Origin: Russula earlei
Taxonomy: Eukaryota > Basidiomycota > Agaricomycetes > Russulales > Russulaceae
Assembly: GCA_025769875.1 (NCBI GenBank)
Contig: JAGFNK010000845.1
Coordinates: forward strand, 1 to 20,175
DNA: 20,175 nucleotides
Direction: 5' to 3'
Below the pieces are notes generated by a model. That model searched no databases. It was not told the origin of the DNA and saw only the letters and a program-made list of their open reading frames with translations. Below, in pieces: positions 17,906 through 20,175 of this stretch. How positions within the stretch are numbered: the stretch's first letter is position 1; each line of letters starts with the position of its first letter. The position numbers were made by a program, and so were the translations under genes.

Positions 17906-20175
17906 ATGGCCAACACAGGTGAAGAGAGTATCTCAATTGGCAACTATCTGCTCGAAAGATTGTCTCAGATTGGTGTTCAGGCAAGATCTTACCCCTTATT
18001 ATATTATTTCTTTTGTTCTCAGCTAAGCTCCACGCAGTCGCTATTTGGTGTTCCTGGTGACTTCAATCTGGGTGAGCACTTTCCCTTATTTTCCTATCTC
18101 AAGACTACGCTGACAGTCGTCAGGCTTTTTGGTGTGTCCAACTGTTATATTGTATGTGCCCCTTTCCTGAGGAGCCGGCAGGATCTTGTCGAGGACCACC
18201 CTAAGATCGATTGGGTTGGTAACTGGTACATCCTCGTCATCAACGCACCAACCACTGTAGCTGACTCCTATCCAGCAATGAACTGAACGCAGCGTATGCT
18301 GCCGATGGCTATGCCCGTGTCAAGCATGGCAGTGTTGGTGCCATTCTTACCACGTTCGTAGTTGATGCAATGTTTCTCTCCTCCCATCCTTTTCATTGAA
18401 ATCATACGTAGCTTTGGCGTCGGAGAACTCAGCGCAATCAATGGGATAGCTGGGGGTTCGTGGGCGGCTTGTTCTTTGTTGTACAGGTCTCCACTTGCTG
18501 AAACTTCTTTTGCACTTAAGCCTTCTCTGAACATGTACCTATCGTACATATCGTAGGGGTCCCAAGTACTGAGCAACAGAAGAACAAGCCCATGCTCCAT
18601 CACACACTTGGGGACGGGAGGTAACGCGACATTACCTAGATGTCTGTTCGTAGCACTCACCTTCTCATAGATATGATGCATACTTGAAGGCAGCCCAGCA
18701 ATTCACGTGGTCTCAGGGAGCCATCTTTGAAATAATTTCCGCGGCATCGGAAATTGACCGCATTCTGACGGACTGCATCACATTTGTGGGTTCTCACGTT
18801 GCTGTACCGTCAGCTCACCTAGTTTACCACGTTATGCCAGGCTCGGCCTGTATATCTCGAAATTCCCACCGATCGGATCTTCAACAAAATTCCTCGCGGA
18901 AAGCTGGACACTCCCCTCAAGCCGATCCCGCAATCGACCGACCTAGCTGCCGAGGACTTTGTTCTCAACGAGATCCAGCAACTCGTGGAGAAGGCTGGTT
19001 CGGAGGTAGTTATTCTTGTCGATGCGTGCACCATTCGTCATGGCGTCACAGAAGAAGTTTGGGACCTAGCCCAACATACAAAATTCCCCGTTTATTCTGC
19101 TCCTATGGGTAAAACGGCCATTCCAGAAGATTTCGAACGCTACGGTGGAGTTTGTCACCTTTACTTGTTGTACCTTATACTTGGTGCCGATGCTGGTCTA
19201 ACAGATTTACGTTGGCTCTATTTCGCATCCGGAAATCAAGGAAAAGGTTGAGAGTGCGAAACTTGTTCTCTCTATTGGTGGCCTCAAATCGGACTTCAAT
19301 ACTGGCAATTTCACATACCGCACGTCGCGGGTAACCACTGTCGAGGTATTTTCAACTTTCCTCATCGTACACTTCCCGCCGTTCTCATCCCCTGTCAGCT
19401 GCATTCAGACCACACGCGGGTGCAGTATGGACTCTATCCCGGACTCGGAATGAAGCACCTACTCCCTAAATTGACCACGCGCTTGCGCACCCTTGCCTCG
19501 CCATCTTCCACCGCGGCAGTTCCTTTGTTCTGTGCCACCATCCCTAAGGCGGGAGAAGATCCTCTTGGAGAGGAGATTATATCCCATCTCTATTTCTGGC
19601 CGCGCATATCACAATTCATACGCCCTGAGGATGTGGTCGTCACGGAGACGGGCACATCGAATTTCGGTGCCCTCGAGATGCCATTGCCAGCCAAGGCAAT
19701 CTATCTCTCCCAGATTCTTTGGGGTAGCATCGGCTGGGCGACCGGCGCCGCAGTTGGAGCGGCATTTGCAGCGCGCGAGAGGCGACTGAAGGGAAGAACG
19801 CTGCTGTTCACCGGTGATGGAAGCTTGCAGCTCACTGTGCAGGAGCTGTCGACGGCCATGCGGCATGGCCTCGCACCTATCCTATTCGTGCTGAATAACA
19901 GGGGATACACTATTGAGCGACACCTACATGGCAAGGAGCGTTATTATAATGACATCGTTAACTGGTGCGTCTTGTTGCTACTCGAATGCCAATGAAGAGG
20001 AGCCGAAGCTGGTTTAGGAAATGGACGCAGCTTCTTGAAGTGTTAGCTCCAGAGGAGTTGTCGCCGAAGCCAAAGTCGTACATCGTTCGCACGAAACGTG
20101 AACTCGACGCGTTGCTGGATGATGCGTCATTCGCAAGCGCGACTGGTATCCAGCTCGTCGAAGTCCTGATGGACA
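17906..20175 (+). CDS. pdc: Pyruvate decarboxylase (12 exons seen, 3' end off window)
   Basis: TPP-dependent enzyme converting pyruvate to acetaldehyde and CO2 in fermentation; cytosolic. Exons placed by conserved protein sequence and GT/AG sites: 17906-17980, 18038-18071, 18124-18131, 18182-18225, 18276-18353, 18412-18455, 18521-18620, 18671-18785, 18841-19149, 19205-19345, 19399-19964, 20018-20175+. The spliced frame is open for 557 codons; the family has about 560-610, so little is missing. Catalytic residues are present: Asp in [10 protein letters not shown], Glu in [17 protein letters not shown], the His pair in [10 protein letters not shown], and Glu in GYTIER. The TPP motif starts GDGSLQL and ends NN. 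Introns are 50-65 nt. The gene looks intact, unlike all its neighbours. Exon 3 is only 8 nt; intron 1 has a GC donor and intron 6 an AAG acceptor. Confidence 0.93.

Noticed and set aside
18268..18681. 137-codon minus-strand ORF in the decarboxylase gene
   Set aside because: It spans exons and introns of the + strand gene, which is supported by a conserved protein, so it is a chance antisense frame.
1..20175. CRISPR arrays, rRNA or tRNA genes
   Set aside because: No regular spacer-repeat pattern or recognisable RNA gene was seen, and the genome is eukaryotic.

Overview
The window looks like a basidiomycete genome, probably an agaricomycete, though the species cannot be named from it. The evidence is a host pyruvate decarboxylase gene with at least eleven introns of about 50-65 nt, next to a dense nest of fungal transposable elements. 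Almost everything before about 16.7 kb is transposon. The only intact host gene is at the right edge.

Layout. 1-5144: remains of an LTR retroelement family in + orientation, with two LTR copies (1-471 and about 3000-3480), decayed coding pieces and a gag pseudogene (4068-5144). A probable solo LTR (1115-1540) and a 542-bp, almost perfectly palindromic MITE (2439-2980) lie inside. 5195-5647: a 153-bp tandem repeat cut off by the next element. 5648-14357: a full-length chromodomain Ty3/gypsy retrotransposon (chromovirus) on the - strand, with both LTRs, PBS, PPT, gag, and protease/RT/RNase H/integrase/chromodomain. It also has a large extra ORF (6309-8024) between pol and the 3' LTR that carries its own CCHC zinc knuckle. 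14358-16656: the 3' part of a Helitron-like element with a PIF1-type helicase broken by an LTR-like insertion, ending in a 19-bp-arm palindrome. This abuts a MITE end (16657-16734). 16735-17905: intergenic DNA and promoter. 17906-20175+: pyruvate decarboxylase on the + strand.

How the chromovirus would have worked. Its LTR has a TATATAA box 34 nt upstream of a 12-nt sequence that is the exact reverse complement of the 12 nt directly after the 5' LTR. This is the signature of Tf1-type self-priming. Gag runs in one frame to a TGA. A GGGTTTT heptamer in the correct phase, with an 8-nt spacer and a 6-bp stem, sits exactly where the frame changes by -1 into protease/pol. Pol ends after the chromodomain with TGA, and the extra ORF starts one codon later (TGA-AAG-ATG) in the same frame.

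The copy is dead. Its LTRs differ by about 36 transitions, 2 transversions and no indels over 623 bp. The in-frame stops in gag and the extra ORF are all explicable by one transition each, and two hit arginines that are conserved in RT. This points to cytosine methylation/deamination or RIP-like mutation as the inactivating process.
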